Assembly (NCBI GenBank): GCA_030156305.1
Contig: JASGMZ010000016.1
Span: forward strand, 1-25,060
Origin: Bacteroidales bacterium
GTDB taxonomy: Bacteria; Bacteroidota; Bacteroidia; Bacteroidales; UBA12077
Reading direction: 5' to 3'
DNA length: 25,060 nucleotides
Shown: positions 16,709 through 24,215 of the stretch, piece by piece
Layout: every line of letters begins with the position of its first letter
Numbering within the stretch: position 1 is the first letter of the stretch
Notes under the pieces: generated by a model
The model's input: only the letters and a program-made list of their open reading frames with translations
What the model was told of the DNA's origin: nothing
Databases searched by the model: none
Position numbers and translations under genes: made by a program

Positions 16709-17885
16709 TAAAATATGGCAAGGCGACCGGTCTAAATATCCGGCTTTTGATGAGTATGGAAACCCTATCATCGACTTAAAGTCGCATAAATTTACCAAAT
16801 TGTGGCATGGGCCTAACCATCCCGGAGTTACCGGAAATATGTCGCTTGAACTTACCCTAAGCGGAGATGAAGTAGTGGAGGCAAAAACACATGTTGGATA
16901 TTTACACCGTGGATTTGAAAAATTAATGGAACGCCGGTTATATATTCAATGTTTCCCTACATGTATCAGGATGTGTGTTCCTGAAGCGGATTCAAATGAA
17001 TATGTTTTGGCAGCATCTATTGAAGAGTTAGGAGGAATAGAAATTCCTGAAGCTGCCTCATGGTTGAGAACTCTTGTTCTTGAAATGGCCAGATTACAAA
17101 TTTTATTAAGAACTGTTCCGGGGCAGGCAGCAACTCTTTCCCTAGGGATGGGTGCTCAATGGGGAATGTATTTAAGAGACCTTATATTAGACCGCTTCGA
17201 AGAACTAACCGGAGGGCGTATTTATCATATGTTTATTATTCCCGGAGGAGTTCGGGGACTATTACCTGCCGGATTCAAAAAACGAATGGAAGAGAATTTA
17301 GTAGAGATTGAAGAATTTATTGATAAAATTGAGGATTTAATTTTTACCAACGCCATATTTAAAAAACGAACTATTGGTATCGGTTACATCGATCCTTCAT
17401 GGGTAGATAAATATGGTATTGTCGGTCCAAATGCAAGAGCTGCAGGTTATAACCGCGATGTTCGAAAAGACTATCCCTATTTAAAATATAATGAACTGGA
17501 TTTTGAACCTTATGTTGGCAAAGATTCTGATGTATTCACCCGTTCACAGGTAAGAAAGCATGAGTTAATTCAAACGGTTGACTTAATCCGGCAGATTCTT
17601 GCACAAGTTCCTGAAAAAGGAGATATTCGGGCAAAAACGCCTAATGTACTTCATTGGGAACTTCCCAAAGGAGAAACCTATCAAAGAAGTGAATCTTCAA
17701 GAGGGGAATATGGCTTATATGTGGTTTCCGATGGTTCCAAATACCCAAGGAGGGTAAATCTTAGAGGACCCAGTTATACTCATGCTGTAGCATTACTCGA
17801 AAAACTATTAATCAATGCAAACATTGCTGATGTTCATTCAATCATGGTATCATTACAAACATGCCCGCCTGAAATTGAACGATAA
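16695..17885 (+). CDS. NuoD/MbhL-like large subunit with CxxE in place of both [NiFe] CxxC motifs
   Basis: A 396-residue protein of the [NiFe] hydrogenase large subunit / NuoD family. The N-terminal HVGYLHRGFEKLMERRLYIQ region is typical. The first nickel motif (RxCGxC in group-4 hydrogenases) reads R92-M-C94-V-P-E97. The second (DPCxxCxxR) reads Q388-T-C390-P-P-E393-I-E-R396, at the very C-terminus. One Cys is kept and one is Glu in each. A standard Ni-Fe site needs four Cys, so hydrogenase activity is unlikely. NuoD has none of these Cys, so it is not ordinary complex I either. There is no C-terminal extension beyond the motif that a maturation protease would cut. Extra C86 and C90 lie near the first motif. 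Best placed in the Ehr/Mbs-type relatives. Confidence 0.93.
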   Translation: MKKNNKIWQGDRSKYPAFDEYGNPIIDLKSHKFTKLWHGPNHPGVTGNMSLELTLSGDEVVEAKTHVGYLHRGFEKLMERRLYIQCFPTCIRMCVPEADSNEYVLAASIEELGGIEIPEAASWLRTLVLEMARLQILLRTVPGQAATLSLGMGAQWGMYLRDLILDRFEELTGGRIYHMFIIPGGVRGLLPAGFKKRMEENLVEIEEFIDKIEDLIFTNAIFKKRTIGIGYIDPSWVDKYGIVGPNARAAGYNRDVRKDYPYLKYNELDFEPYVGKDSDVFTRSQVRKHELIQTVDLIRQILAQVPEKGDIRAKTPNVLHWELPKGETYQRSESSRGEYGLYVVSDGSKYPRRVNLRGPSYTHAVALLEKLLINANIADVHSIMVSLQTCPPEIER

Positions 17886-17908
17886 TAGTTATTGTATGGA
17901 TTTAACAA

Positions 17909-19726
17909 ATGATTAAAATTGGCAAAATGACAAAATTAAAAGACATATTAACCCCTTTTACCGCCTGGAAAAATGTTTTTGAAGATCCCAAAACGGTAAA
18001 AGATCCATTAAATGACCGACCAGGAGCCGAAAGATACAGAGGCTTTCATAAAAACGATATTGAAACCTGTATTGGTTGTGGCACATGTGAGGAGATCTGT
18101 GAAAATCAAGCCATTGATTTGGTTCCTGTAGAAGGCATCGAAACAAAAGACGGGGACAGTGGATTACGACCCAGAATTGATTACGGAAGATGTTGCTGGT
18201 GTGCACTTTGTGTTGATATTTGCACCACAGGGTCGCTAACTCTAAGTAACGAATATACCTGGGTTTCCGAAGATCCTGAAGACTTTAGATTTACTCCCGG
18301 AGTTGATAAAAAACCCTGGGACAATAATGAATCAGGATGGAAAAAACCCGAACATGGCTATGAATTATATCCCCTTGAGCGGGTTGAAATGGAGCATCTG
18401 AAACCGGAAAAGAGAGATCAATCATTTATCGAGATCATTAAAGGTTACTCGAAAGAAGAAGCACAAAAAGAAGCCGACCGTTGTGTGGAATGTGGTATAT
18501 GTGTTGCAACCTGTCCGGCACATATGGGAATCCCTGAATACATTAAAGCCGTTAGGGAAGATAATATTGAAGAAGGATTTAGAAAGTTGTATGAGACCAA
18601 TCCATTACCCGAAATTTGCGGAAGGATATGTACTCATAAATGCGAAACGGTATGTTCTGTCGGGAATCTGGGTGAGCCCTTATCTATCCGATGGCTCAAA
18701 AGATATATCGCCGACCAGGTGGATTCTGAAAACTATAAACAAATTTTGGGAACCGATGGCATTGAAAATAAAGATAAAAAGGTGGCGATTATTGGCTCCG
18801 GACCATCGGGATTATCAGCAGCATACTACTTAGCCCTCATGGGATACCAGGTTAAAATATTTGAAGCTTATCCACAAGCCGGCGGTATGATGCGTTATGG
18901 AATTCCGGAGTATCGATTACCTTACGACCAGATTGACAAAGATATAAATTATATTCTGTCATTAGGTGTTGAAATAGAATACAATACACGAATAGGCAAA
19001 GATATTCCTCTTGAAAATCTTCAGAAAGAATACGATGCCGTATTTTCAGGTACAGGATTGCATTTAGGCAGAAGTACCCGAATACCGGGAACGGATCATG
19101 AAAATGTTTACCAGGCCATAGATCTACTGCGAGATATTACCATGGGGAAAGAAGTCCCTGTTGCTGAAAAGATAGTCGTAATTGGAGGAGGAAATGTAGC
19201 AATGGATATTACCCGCTCGCTGGCACGTTTACAAAATCAGAAGTATGGTAAAGTACATATAACTGCAACCTCGCTTGAATCTGAGGATATTATGCCCGCC
19301 GACCGGGAAGAAGTGGTAGAGGCGCGCGAAGAAAAAGCAACCATTGAACCCGGATGGGGACCGACATCCATCGAGATTGAAAACAATAAAATTAAAGGAT
19401 TGCATGTGCAGAAATGTACTTCTGTTTTTGATGACGAGGGCCGTTTTAGTCCTAAGTTCGATGAATCACAAACAAAATTTTTCGAAGCTGATATGGTGAT
19501 TGAATCCATTGGCCAGGGAATGGATATTGAATACATCAGCAAAGATATCCGTGAACAGATGGAGTTTGACCCTCGAGGTAGGATTATTGTTGATAATTAT
19601 TTCCAAACAGGTGCCAAATGGCTATTTGTTGGTGGCGACATTATCCAGGGCCCGGATGTTATCCACGGTATTGCCAACGGACATAAAGCAGCCATAGGAA
19701 TTGACCGGTTTTTAATGAATAAATAA
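17909..19726 (+). CDS. NuoI/MbhN-like ferredoxin fused to GltD/NfnB/PreT-type flavoprotein
   Basis: A 605-residue two-part protein. Residues 1-130 resemble the NuoI/MbhN subunit: C54/C57/C60/C64 and C95/C98/C101/C105 form two CxxCxxCxxxC motifs for [4Fe-4S] clusters (C96 is extra). Residues 165-605 are a GltD-family oxidoreductase. A cysteine-rich domain (C192/C195/C198/C202 and C237/C241/C245/C249) is followed by the FAD site IGSGPSGLSAAYYL (295-308), a pyridine-nucleotide site VVIGGGNVAMD (423-433) and the closing FAD stretch VGGDIIQGPDVIHGIANG. Where NADPH-specific homologues have a basic VYRR stretch after the second Rossmann fold, this protein has ITATSLESEDIMPAD, so NADPH preference is doubtful. 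The fusion would wire a pyridine nucleotide straight to the peripheral arm. It begins 23 bases after the L gene. Confidence 0.93.
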   Translation: MIKIGKMTKLKDILTPFTAWKNVFEDPKTVKDPLNDRPGAERYRGFHKNDIETCIGCGTCEEICENQAIDLVPVEGIETKDGDSGLRPRIDYGRCCWCALCVDICTTGSLTLSNEYTWVSEDPEDFRFTPGVDKKPWDNNESGWKKPEHGYELYPLERVEMEHLKPEKRDQSFIEIIKGYSKEEAQKEADRCVECGICVATCPAHMGIPEYIKAVREDNIEEGFRKLYETNPLPEICGRICTHKCETVCSVGNLGEPLSIRWLKRYIADQVDSENYKQILGTDGIENKDKKVAIIGSGPSGLSAAYYLALMGYQVKIFEAYPQAGGMMRYGIPEYRLPYDQIDKDINYILSLGVEIEYNTRIGKDIPLENLQKEYDAVFSGTGLHLGRSTRIPGTDHENVYQAIDLLRDITMGKEVPVAEKIVVIGGGNVAMDITRSLARLQNQKYGKVHITATSLESEDIMPADREEVVEAREEKATIEPGWGPTSIEIENNKIKGLHVQKCTSVFDDEGRFSPKFDESQTKFFEADMVIESIGQGMDIEYISKDIREQMEFDPRGRIIVDNYFQTGAKWLFVGGDIIQGPDVIHGIANGHKAAIGIDRFLMNK

Positions 19727-19743
19727 TTTAAAATTATTTTGCT

Positions 19744-20724
19744 ATGATAGATCTTTCGACCGAATACATGGGGTTAAAACTAAAAAACCCAATTATCGCT
19801 GCCAGCTCAGGACTAACCGATACGGCAGAAAAAGTAAAAAAACTGGAAGATAGCGGTGTAGGTGCTGTTGTGTTAAAATCATTGTTCGAAGAACAAATCC
19901 GTATGGAGGTTGATTCTCTGGGAATGAACAACATGTTTAATACGTATTCAGACAACGAAAATTACATTGCCTTTTACACCAAACAAAATACCGTAAACGA
20001 GTATTTAACCCTCATCAAAGACTCCAAAGCAAAAGTAAATATTCCGGTTATTGCCAGCATTAATTGCTACTCCATGGGCGAATGGGTTGAGTTTGCCCAA
20101 AAAATTGAAGAAGCAGGAGCTGATGGCATTGAATTAAATATGTTTATATTACCCGGAGATACTGAACTAAAAGGAGAAAAAATTGAACAAAAATATTTTG
20201 ACATTATCCAAAAAGTTCAGGAACATACCTCGCTACCTATCGCTGTGAAATTAAGCTACTATTTTTCGGGAATGGGCGAAATTTTAAAGCGTATCTCTCA
20301 AACCGGAATAAAAGGAATGGTATTATTTAATCGTTTTTACAATCCTGATGTTGATTTGGAAAATGAAAAAATAAAACCTTCGAGAATTTTTAGTGTCCCT
20401 GAAGAAAACTCGATGTGTATCCGTTGGATTGGGTTACTATTGGGTAAAGTAAATTGTGATATGGCTGCTTCAACGGGTATTGATGATGGATATACCGCAT
20501 TGAAAAATATATTGGTCGGAGCCAAAGCCGTTCAGGTAGCATCTACTTTATATCAAAATAAATTAGGACATATTAACCAAATGCTAAAGCATATGGAATC
20601 ATGGATGCAGAAGAAAGGCTACAATTCTGTCCAGGAAATTATTGGAAAATTAAATTACTCCAAACATAATGTTGAATTGTACGAAAGAGCTCAGTTTATG
20701 AAATATTACTCGAGTTACGAATAA
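19744..20724 (+). CDS. Dihydroorotate-dehydrogenase-like FMN protein
   Basis: A 326-residue TIM-barrel protein of the DHOD/PreA superfamily, opening with LSTEYMGLKLKNPIIAASSG. FMN-site residues are suggested by PIAVKLSYYF (Lys), LFNRFYNPD (Asn) and AASTGIDDG (glycine loop). The segment after strand four reads IELNMFILPGD instead of the EINxSCPN of true DHODs, and the substrate loop reads ASINCYSMGEW, so the substrate is unlikely to be dihydroorotate. No ferredoxin domain is attached, unlike PreA. It is the last gene of the operon, 17 bases after the GltD-type fusion. In dihydropyrimidine dehydrogenase a GltD-like PreT works with a DHOD-like PreA, so a functional pairing is plausible but inferred. 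Confidence 0.88.
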   Translation: MIDLSTEYMGLKLKNPIIAASSGLTDTAEKVKKLEDSGVGAVVLKSLFEEQIRMEVDSLGMNNMFNTYSDNENYIAFYTKQNTVNEYLTLIKDSKAKVNIPVIASINCYSMGEWVEFAQKIEEAGADGIELNMFILPGDTELKGEKIEQKYFDIIQKVQEHTSLPIAVKLSYYFSGMGEILKRISQTGIKGMVLFNRFYNPDVDLENEKIKPSRIFSVPEENSMCIRWIGLLLGKVNCDMAASTGIDDGYTALKNILVGAKAVQVASTLYQNKLGHINQMLKHMESWMQKKGYNSVQEIIGKLNYSKHNVELYERAQFMKYYSSYE

Positions 20725-20740
20725 AAATAAGAAGGAGAAT

Positions 20741-20953
20741 GAGGGTGTCCAAAAAGGTTTGAAAACGTCATTCCGAACGCCGTGCCTGCCGGCAGGCAGG
20801 AAGTGAAGGAACCGCAGCACGAAGTGCAAGTTCAACGAAGTTAATCTTTTTGAATTGATAATCAACAGATTAACTTCGTTGAGCTCCCTTCGGTCGGTTC
20901 CTTCGTCATTCCTCCTCGGAATAACGACGATTTTTGACTTTTTGGATACCCTC
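20741..20953. repeat. Long imperfect inverted repeat, MITE-like or bidirectional terminator
   Basis: The ends GAGGGTGTCCAAAAAG (20741-20756) and CTTTTTGGATACCCTC (20938-20953) are inverted repeats matching at 15 of 16 positions. The centre has perfect 16-base arms at 20832-20847 and 20867-20882 around a 19-base loop. Intermediate blocks also pair (the GAAGGAACCG and ATTCCGA stretches). The left arm carries the GC-rich 16-mer, which the right arm lacks. No coding potential; no clear target-site duplication. It lies 16 bases after the long operon and ends in a T run, so it may also stop transcription. Confidence 0.75.
20785..20800. repeat. Dispersed GC-rich 16-mer, copy 2
   Basis: CCTGCCGGCAGGCAGG, identical to 1570-1585, inserted in the left arm only of the inverted-repeat element. 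This suggests the 16-mer is an independent small repeat that can sit inside other repeats. Confidence 0.6.
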
Positions 20954-20988
20954 TTTTTTTGCTATACAAATATAATTATGTAGATATA

Positions 20989-21019
20989 TTGATTTGTATT
21001 AGATATTTTTCTATTTTTA
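20989..21019 (+). promoter_or_regulatory. Candidate promoter of the CBS-domain gene
   Basis: TTG at 20989-20991, 20 bases, then TATTTTTA (21012-21019), a 7/8 match to TAnnTTTG. The ATG follows 22 bases later. Spacing fits the Bacteroidota sigma-ABfr pattern. Confidence 0.4.
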
Positions 21020-21041
21020 CGTAAACAAAAATTTTACACCT

Positions 21042-21518
21042 ATGGTAGCTAAAGAAATTTTAGAAAAAAAGAAAGAACAAGGGAATCATAAAGTGAGTAC
21101 AATAACAGAAAACACTTCTGCTTTTGAAGCCATAGCTCAATTGGACAAATTAAAAATTGGTTCGTTATTAGTCATCAACAATAAAAATGAAATCTTAGGA
21201 ATTGTTTCGGAGCGTGACATTTTATACAAATGCTATAATTCGGAAATCCCTCTAAAAGAAAGAAGTATCAAAGATTTAATGACTCCAAAGGAAGATCTTA
21301 TCATTGGGAAATTGGAAGATGATACGCACTATTTGCGAAATGTAATGACTCAGAAACGAATCCGGCATATTCCTATTATTGATGATTCAGGCCAATTAGC
21401 AGGTATTGTTTCTTCAGGCGATATCCTTAAAAATGAACTGAAAGTAACCGAAAAAGAAGCCCGGTTACTACGCGAACATATCAGGAATCCTTTTGGGATA
21501 CATTTGTATGATGAATGA
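21042..21518 (+). CDS. Two-CBS-domain protein
   Basis: A 158-residue soluble protein made almost entirely of a CBS pair: domain 1 at about residues 15-70 ending GIVSERDIL, domain 2 at about 80-140 ending GIVSSGDIL. Such stand-alone pairs bind adenine nucleotides or similar ligands and regulate partner proteins. There is no fused catalytic domain, and the neighbours do not reveal the partner. It stands alone on the plus strand, converging with the DUF1858 gene 14 bases downstream, with no strong terminator between them. Confidence 0.9.
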   Translation: MVAKEILEKKKEQGNHKVSTITENTSAFEAIAQLDKLKIGSLLVINNKNEILGIVSERDILYKCYNSEIPLKERSIKDLMTPKEDLIIGKLEDDTHYLRNVMTQKRIRHIPIIDDSGQLAGIVSSGDILKNELKVTEKEARLLREHIRNPFGIHLYDE

Positions 21519-21532
21519 AAAAAACGATTAAA

Positions 21533-21796
21533 TTATACATCAAGTTTTCCGGGTTTAATCTTACTATCCATATCCTCAACCTCTTTGTCAGGATGATCGG
21601 CAAAATATTGTAAATCTTTAACAAACCCGTCAATATCCTTATCCGAAAATCCTTTCTCTTTTGCAGCCTCTTCGAGTGTACCCCAAATTGGTTCTCCACA
21701 GGCAATACACTTTATCCCTTCGTTCATTAAATATTTTACCGATTGTGGTACTTCTTCCACCAATTCATCAATGGTTATGTCTTTTGTAATTTTCAT
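21533..21796 (-). CDS. DUF1858 domain protein
   Basis: An 87-residue protein beginning KITKDITIDELVEEVPQSVK, then YLMNEGIKCIACGEPIWGTL. This is the usual DUF1858 form, with a CxxC pair (C30, C33) in the KCIACGEP motif. The fold is often attached to or encoded near redox proteins such as hybrid-cluster and disulfide-reductase-like proteins, but its own function is not established. It has no signal peptide. A zinc-peptidase gene lies upstream on the same strand, 56 bases away. Confidence 0.85.
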   Translation of the reverse strand: MKITKDITIDELVEEVPQSVKYLMNEGIKCIACGEPIWGTLEEAAKEKGFSDKDIDGFVKDLQYFADHPDKEVEDMDSKIKPGKLDV

Positions 21797-21852
21797 ATGA
21801 TCTCTTTTTTACCTATAACCTATAACATTAACAAATGTTCACAAAAGAAGTA

Positions 21853-22677
21853 TTAATGAATAACATATTGATTTTCCTTCGCATGACAAGACGGGCTTGT
21901 TTCGGTTTCCGGGAAATATTTGCCAATTAAATGATATAAGTCGATATCGTACTCTTTCATCTCTTCACGGGTATTTACTGCATTATGTTTACCATCCGGA
22001 AAAGGAACTTCTGCGTTAACATCAAACCAGTTTTGAACTCCTTCGGCCCAATATTCCCAAATATTTGTTGCGGCATAAGTATTTTCATATTTCCCTTCGG
22101 CAATGGCTTGATCCAATAATTGTTGCAACACCTCATTAAAATCATGATGAACAGGTAAAATTCCTACTGCATGAATCGTATGTGCAAATTCATGAATAAG
22201 AATATCCTCAGCATGATATTTATCGATCTGGTAACAAAGAAGATTCTCTTCTGCACAAGAGGTTAAAGGTAACTCTACAGTACCTCCTAATCCTCTGGCT
22301 CTTACATCCCAATTAAGACTTGTATCATTTTCCAAATGAGCATGTTCCGGAATATCTGTCGTTCCCTCATATCGAGCCATTATGGCAACCCTCGTATTTA
22401 CTTTAACCATTTCATCTAAAACAACTTTAGGTAAACCATTGGTCATAAATAAAATGATTTCATAAGCTTTGTATAATGCCTCATCAGGCACTTTGTGTGA
22501 TGAAATAATATGGATACCGTTTGCATTCATATATTTTTTATAAAAAGGGCCTAATTGCAAGCTTTCGGGAGGTGAAATAATAGATACGTTTGACTTACTT
22601 TTTGGTTGTGCAATCCCCACAGACAATGACAAAAATAAGATACCCGTAATAGTAAACAGAGTAATGACTGATCTCAT
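21853..22677 (-). CDS. Secreted zinc metallopeptidase, lethal-factor (M34/ATLF)-like
   Basis: A 274-residue protein with an N-terminal signal peptide (hydrophobic to about residue 22, SVGIAQPK cleavage region). The zinc motif is H162-E-F-A-H166. A third ligand is likely E208 in TNIWEYWAEGVQ, a spacing and context like the T-N-x-x-E-F-F-A-E of anthrax lethal factor-type peptidases. C141 and C148 flank the stretch before the active site and could form a disulfide. Predicted to act in the periplasm or outside the cell; substrate unknown. The gluzincin call is firm, the lethal-factor relation is from remembered motif similarity. Confidence 0.8.
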   Translation of the reverse strand: MRSVITLFTITGILFLSLSVGIAQPKSKSNVSIISPPESLQLGPFYKKYMNANGIHIISSHKVPDEALYKAYEIILFMTNGLPKVVLDEMVKVNTRVAIMARYEGTTDIPEHAHLENDTSLNWDVRARGLGGTVELPLTSCAEENLLCYQIDKYHAEDILIHEFAHTIHAVGILPVHHDFNEVLQQLLDQAIAEGKYENTYAATNIWEYWAEGVQNWFDVNAEVPFPDGKHNAVNTREEMKEYDIDLYHLIGKYFPETETSPSCHAKENQYVIH

Positions 22678-22780
22678 CGGTTTATATCTTTAAGATTTCA
22701 TGTAAAATTACAAAATCTGTACTATTTACCTCAATAAAAAAATTTTGTGAACGAACAAATTTAGTATGTGCAGTAAAAGT

Positions 22781-24079
22781 TTATATTTTTCGATATATCT
22801 TTTTAGGAGCATACAAGCTAAGGGTAACCACCCGGGCAATCATAAACAACATAAATGCTGCCCATAACCCATGATTCTGAAAGAAATGATGCAGTAAAAA
22901 ATACGCCGGCAGAAAGATTAAAAAAACAGATATCAACATCGCGTTACGCATACTGGCCGAGGCTGTTACGCCGACAAATATGCCATCCCAGATAAACGCT
23001 CCAAAAGTTAAAACCGGGATTAAATATACCCAAACCAAATAAGGCTGAATCGATTGAATAACCTCCTGGTTATCGGTAAAAATACTTAGCAATAAATTAT
23101 CGCCAAAATAATACGCTACGGTAAATATTACTGACATTAATAAGCCCCAATAAAAAAGCAGTTTAGAAACTTTAATCAACCGTTCTTTATCTTTAGCACC
23201 AAAATATTTTCCGGCCAGTGCCTCGCCTGCATAAGCAAAACCATCCACGATGTAGGCATAAATAGTAAAAAACTGTAAAAGAAGTGTATTTACGGCCAGT
23301 AATGTATCCCCATATTTGGCCGACTTTGCGGTAAAAAACGATAAGGCAAAAACCAGGCTTAAGGTTCTGATAAGTATATCTTTATTTACATTAAAGAAAA
23401 TTTTAAGTTTATCGATTTGAATAATTTCTTTAAAACGGAAGTATTTAATCAGCCTTTTTTTATGATTTAAGATATACATAAAAGCCACAATTAATCCGGA
23501 ATACTGGGCAAAAACGGTTCCCAATGCCACACCGTCCGATTTCATTCCAAAAAACTTAATCAATGTAACATTAAAAACAATATTTAATACATTGATGGTT
23601 ATCGCTATCATCATCGGAATTTTAGCATTCTGCATTCCGATAAACCACCCGGTAATGGAATAAATAGCAATAGTAGCCGGTGCGGCCCAAATACGAATAT
23701 AAAAATACTCACGGGCAAAATACTCTACCTCCTCACTCCCATTGATAATAAGAAAACTCAGCCACTCAATGGGTTTTTGTAAAATAAGCAAAGCTATTGC
23801 TCCGGCTAATCCTACTAAAAGCGCACGGTACAATAACTGGAAACTTTCTTTAATATCTCTTTTTCCAAACGATTGGGCAGTAAAACCACTGGTTCCCATC
23901 CGCAAAAAACTAAATCCCCAGTAAATAAAGTTAAAAATCATGCTCCCCAACGCAATCGCTCCTATATACACTTTCGATTCAAGGTGCCCAACCAGCGACA
24001 AATCAACAATGCCCAATAACGGAACGGTGATGTTACTGATAATGTTTGGAATGGCGATATTTAAAATTCGTCGGTTCAT
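22781..24079 (-). CDS. MATE family efflux transporter (DinF-like)
   Basis: A 432-residue membrane protein with about 12 hydrophobic segments in two homologous halves, starting MNRRILNIAIPNIISNITVP and carrying VDLSLVGHLESKVYIGAIAL, the DinF-branch signature. FAYAGEALAGKYFGAKDKERL marks the start of the second half. MATE proteins export organic cations or drugs using Na+ or H+ gradients. Here the organism has a Na+-NQR, so sodium coupling is reasonable but not shown. It is transcribed away from the sod gene, sharing a 136-base intergenic region with a palindrome. Confidence 0.93.
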   Translation of the reverse strand: MNRRILNIAIPNIISNITVPLLGIVDLSLVGHLESKVYIGAIALGSMIFNFIYWGFSFLRMGTSGFTAQSFGKRDIKESFQLLYRALLVGLAGAIALLILQKPIEWLSFLIINGSEEVEYFAREYFYIRIWAAPATIAIYSITGWFIGMQNAKIPMMIAITINVLNIVFNVTLIKFFGMKSDGVALGTVFAQYSGLIVAFMYILNHKKRLIKYFRFKEIIQIDKLKIFFNVNKDILIRTLSLVFALSFFTAKSAKYGDTLLAVNTLLLQFFTIYAYIVDGFAYAGEALAGKYFGAKDKERLIKVSKLLFYWGLLMSVIFTVAYYFGDNLLLSIFTDNQEVIQSIQPYLVWVYLIPVLTFGAFIWDGIFVGVTASASMRNAMLISVFLIFLPAYFLLHHFFQNHGLWAAFMLFMIARVVTLSLYAPKKIYRKI

Positions 24080-24157
24080 GAGTTATTTCAATGCACTAAA
24101 ATAATTTTTTAAAAATTAGTAAACAATACCAATTTTCTTTTGTTATACAATTAAATC

Positions 24158-24176
24158 ATTTAGAACGAGTCTAAAT
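24158..24176. promoter_or_regulatory. Perfect palindrome upstream of sod, candidate metal- or peroxide-responsive operator
   Basis: ATTTAGA, ACGAG, TCTAAAT: perfect 7-base arms with a 5-base centre, 39 bases before the sod start and in the region shared with the divergent MATE gene. The form is like Fur/PerR/DtxR-type boxes, but no such regulator is visible here. Confidence 0.5.
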
Positions 24177-24215
24177 AAAAATAAAAAAATGTCTAACCAT
24201 TAAAATTATAAAATT

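Noticed and set aside
14538..19726. Group-4 [NiFe] hydrogenase or ordinary complex I (nuo)
   Set aside because: The large subunit lacks two of the four Ni-Fe cysteines (CxxE twice), and no NuoE/F/G genes are present. The Mrp-type subunits and GltD fusion are foreign to nuo.
20650..20865. Short minus-strand ORF at the end of the long operon
   Set aside because: It lies over the 3' end of the DHOD-like gene and the inverted repeat; its reading follows from the repeat sequence.
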